DNA from: Anaerotignum sp.
GTDB lineage: Bacteria; Bacillota; Clostridia; Lachnospirales; Anaerotignaceae
Direction of reading: 5' to 3'
Assembly (NCBI GenBank): GCA_020024395.1
Contig: JAHHTV010000077.1
Coordinates: 1-7,166, forward strand
DNA length: 7,166 nt
The stretch's first letter is position 1. Every line of letters starts with the position of its first letter. The notes below the pieces were generated by a model, which was not told the origin of the DNA, did not search any database, and was given only the letters and a program-made list of their open reading frames with translations. Below, in pieces: positions 6,706 to 7,166 of the stretch. The position numbers and the translations under genes are program-made.

Positions 6706-7059
6706 ATGGGAGAAATGCATTGGTTTTTTCAAGAAAACAATCATTTGCCACAAAACCAAAAAATTTTTGTTTCTGAACGTTTTACAGAAAATGGACAAGC
6801 GATTGATTGGGAGATACGAGCGGTGTCTGCTGCTGAATTGCAAAAGTTAGAAGATGCAGATGGTGTGTGTGTAGCGGCAGTGGTGTTTCCAGATTTGAAA
6901 GAAAAAGGACTGTTGGAAAGTTATGAGGCAGATGATGCAACAATGCTTTTGAAAAAAATGCTCACACCAGTAGAGTATTACAGACTTTTGGCAGCAAGCA
7001 AAATATTGAATGGATATCAAGAACGAAAACAACAAATCAAAGAAAAAGCAAAAAACTGA
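6706..7059 (+). CDS. XkdN-like tail assembly chaperone, second copy (G-type product)
   Basis: A 117-residue protein produced by normal termination at TGA 7057. It is paralogous to the chaperone at 4703-5035: VSERFTENG (about 22-30) matches ISKRFQKDG; V-VAAVVFPDLKEKGLLESYEADDATMLLKKML (about 54-86) matches the AASVVYPDLK, DSY and LLSKML blocks; and both end with an E/Y-rich helix plus AA. Differences are a shortened middle region and a longer, charged tail (ERKQQIKEKAKN). GGAGG at 6693-6697 spaces 8 bases from ATG 6706, and the hub stop is 3 bases upstream. The last two sense codons form part of a slippery heptamer, so a minority of ribosomes should continue into the -1 frame. This is the G-type half of a G/GT chaperone pair as in lambda, where G and GT bind the tape measure protein. 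Confidence 0.85.
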   Translation: MGEMHWFFQENNHLPQNQKIFVSERFTENGQAIDWEIRAVSAAELQKLEDADGVCVAAVVFPDLKEKGLLESYEADDATMLLKKMLTPVEYYRLLAASKILNGYQERKQQIKEKAKN

Positions 7060-7166
7060 TTGTGGGGGGCGTAGATGAGGCGGATTATGCTTGCTACGCC
7101 CTCCGTCAATATGGTATTCGTCCGAAAGAATGGCTGAACATGGATTTGACAGAAAAGATGTTTGTT
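6706..7166 (+). CDS. Predicted -1 frameshift product of the second chaperone (GT-type, partial at right edge)
   Basis: If ribosomes slip back by one base at 7050-7056, translation passes the TGA and continues CTG-ATT-GTG-GGG-GGC-GTA and so on from 7056 to the window end, 37 more codons without a stop. The added sequence reads LIVGGVDEADYACYALRQYG then IRPKEWLNMDLTEKMFV. The part 'YALRQYGIRPKEWLNM-LTEK-FV' resembles the T extension of tail chaperones, where a region like 'ERGIMPS-FYNL---EK' recruits the tail tube protein. No independent start with a good ribosome binding site precedes this -1 frame segment (GTG 7062 lacks one). The fusion is therefore the simplest reading. Expression of the fused form and its efficiency are inference; the frame and slippery site are directly visible. 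Confidence 0.82.
7050..7056 (+). promoter_or_regulatory. -1 programmed ribosomal frameshift slippery heptamer A AAA AAC
   Basis: In the reading frame of the chaperone the codons are GCA AAA AAC TGA; the heptamer A AAA AAC fits the X XXY YYZ rule for tandem -1 slippage, after which the two tRNAs re-pair with AAA AAA. The stop codon follows at once, which tends to add a pause. It is placed at the very end of a tail chaperone gene, exactly where phages from lambda to many Firmicute phages use frameshifting. Confidence 0.88.
7064..7104 (+). promoter_or_regulatory. Stimulatory stem-loop downstream of the slippery site
   Basis: GGGGGGCGTAG (7064-7074) can pair with CTACGCCCTCC (7094-7104), giving 11 consecutive pairs with one G-U wobble and a 19-base loop. 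The spacer from the heptamer end (7056) to the stem is 7 bases, within the usual 5-9. The region is the most GC-rich patch seen in the window, unlike the A-rich neighbours. There is no T run after it, which argues against a terminator. A pseudoknot between loop bases and the sequence after 7105 is conceivable (CGGA at 7081-7084 with a downstream TCCG) but weak. Confidence 0.8.

Noticed and set aside
6641..6850. 69-codon plus-strand frame overlapping the hub end and second chaperone start
   Set aside because: It is a shadow frame of two well-supported genes, has no ribosome binding site and its translation resembles no family I know.
7064..7104. Stem-loop as a rho-independent terminator
   Set aside because: No T run follows the 3' arm, the loop is long, and an open, phage-like reading frame continues through it. 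Position after a slippery heptamer fits a frameshift stimulator instead.
7075..7137. ATG-started 20-codon frame after the G-rich run
   Set aside because: It lies within the predicted stem-loop and -1 extension, is very short, has no proper Shine-Dalgarno beyond the G run and shows no phage-like pattern; the overlapping -1 frame is far better supported.

Overview
The window is a stretch of the late structural region of a contractile-tailed prophage or phage (myovirus-like, related to Bacillus PBSX/skin) in a low-GC Gram-positive host, most likely a Clostridia-class Firmicute. The evidence is strong AAAGGAGG-type ribosome binding sites, AT-rich codon use, an A- and G-rich plus strand with little C, and protein families typical of Clostridia prophages. 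The genus cannot be fixed from this sequence. All genes lie on the plus strand and are separated by a few bases or overlap by 1-4 bases. No promoter, terminator, tRNA, IS element or CRISPR array is visible, so the region looks like an internal part of one long late transcript.

Head (1-1635): the C-terminal end of an SPP1 gp6-like portal protein, a GP20-type scaffold overlapping it by 4 bases, and the major capsid protein. Neck (1641-2690): a head-tail connector, a head-closure/stopper-like protein and a DUF6838-type tail terminator. Tail (2749-5035): a 56-residue protein starting at TTG, easily missed, at the YqzN/YkzM position; then the tail sheath, the tail tube and a first XkdN-like tail assembly chaperone. 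Hub (5051-6702): an XkdP-like LysM protein and an XkdQ-like hub protein. The window ends in a second XkdN-like chaperone (6706-7059).

The most interesting point is at the right edge. The second chaperone ends in a canonical -1 slippery heptamer (A AAA AAC) directly before its TGA. Seven bases further on is an 11-bp GC-rich stem, and the -1 frame then stays open to the window end with a phage-like sequence. This is a G/GT-style programmed frameshift. The first chaperone is a recognisable paralogue with no such signal. The tape measure gene, which lies between the chaperone and xkdP in PBSX, is absent there. The tail module therefore appears rearranged, with the frameshifting chaperone, and presumably the tape measure, placed after the hub gene.
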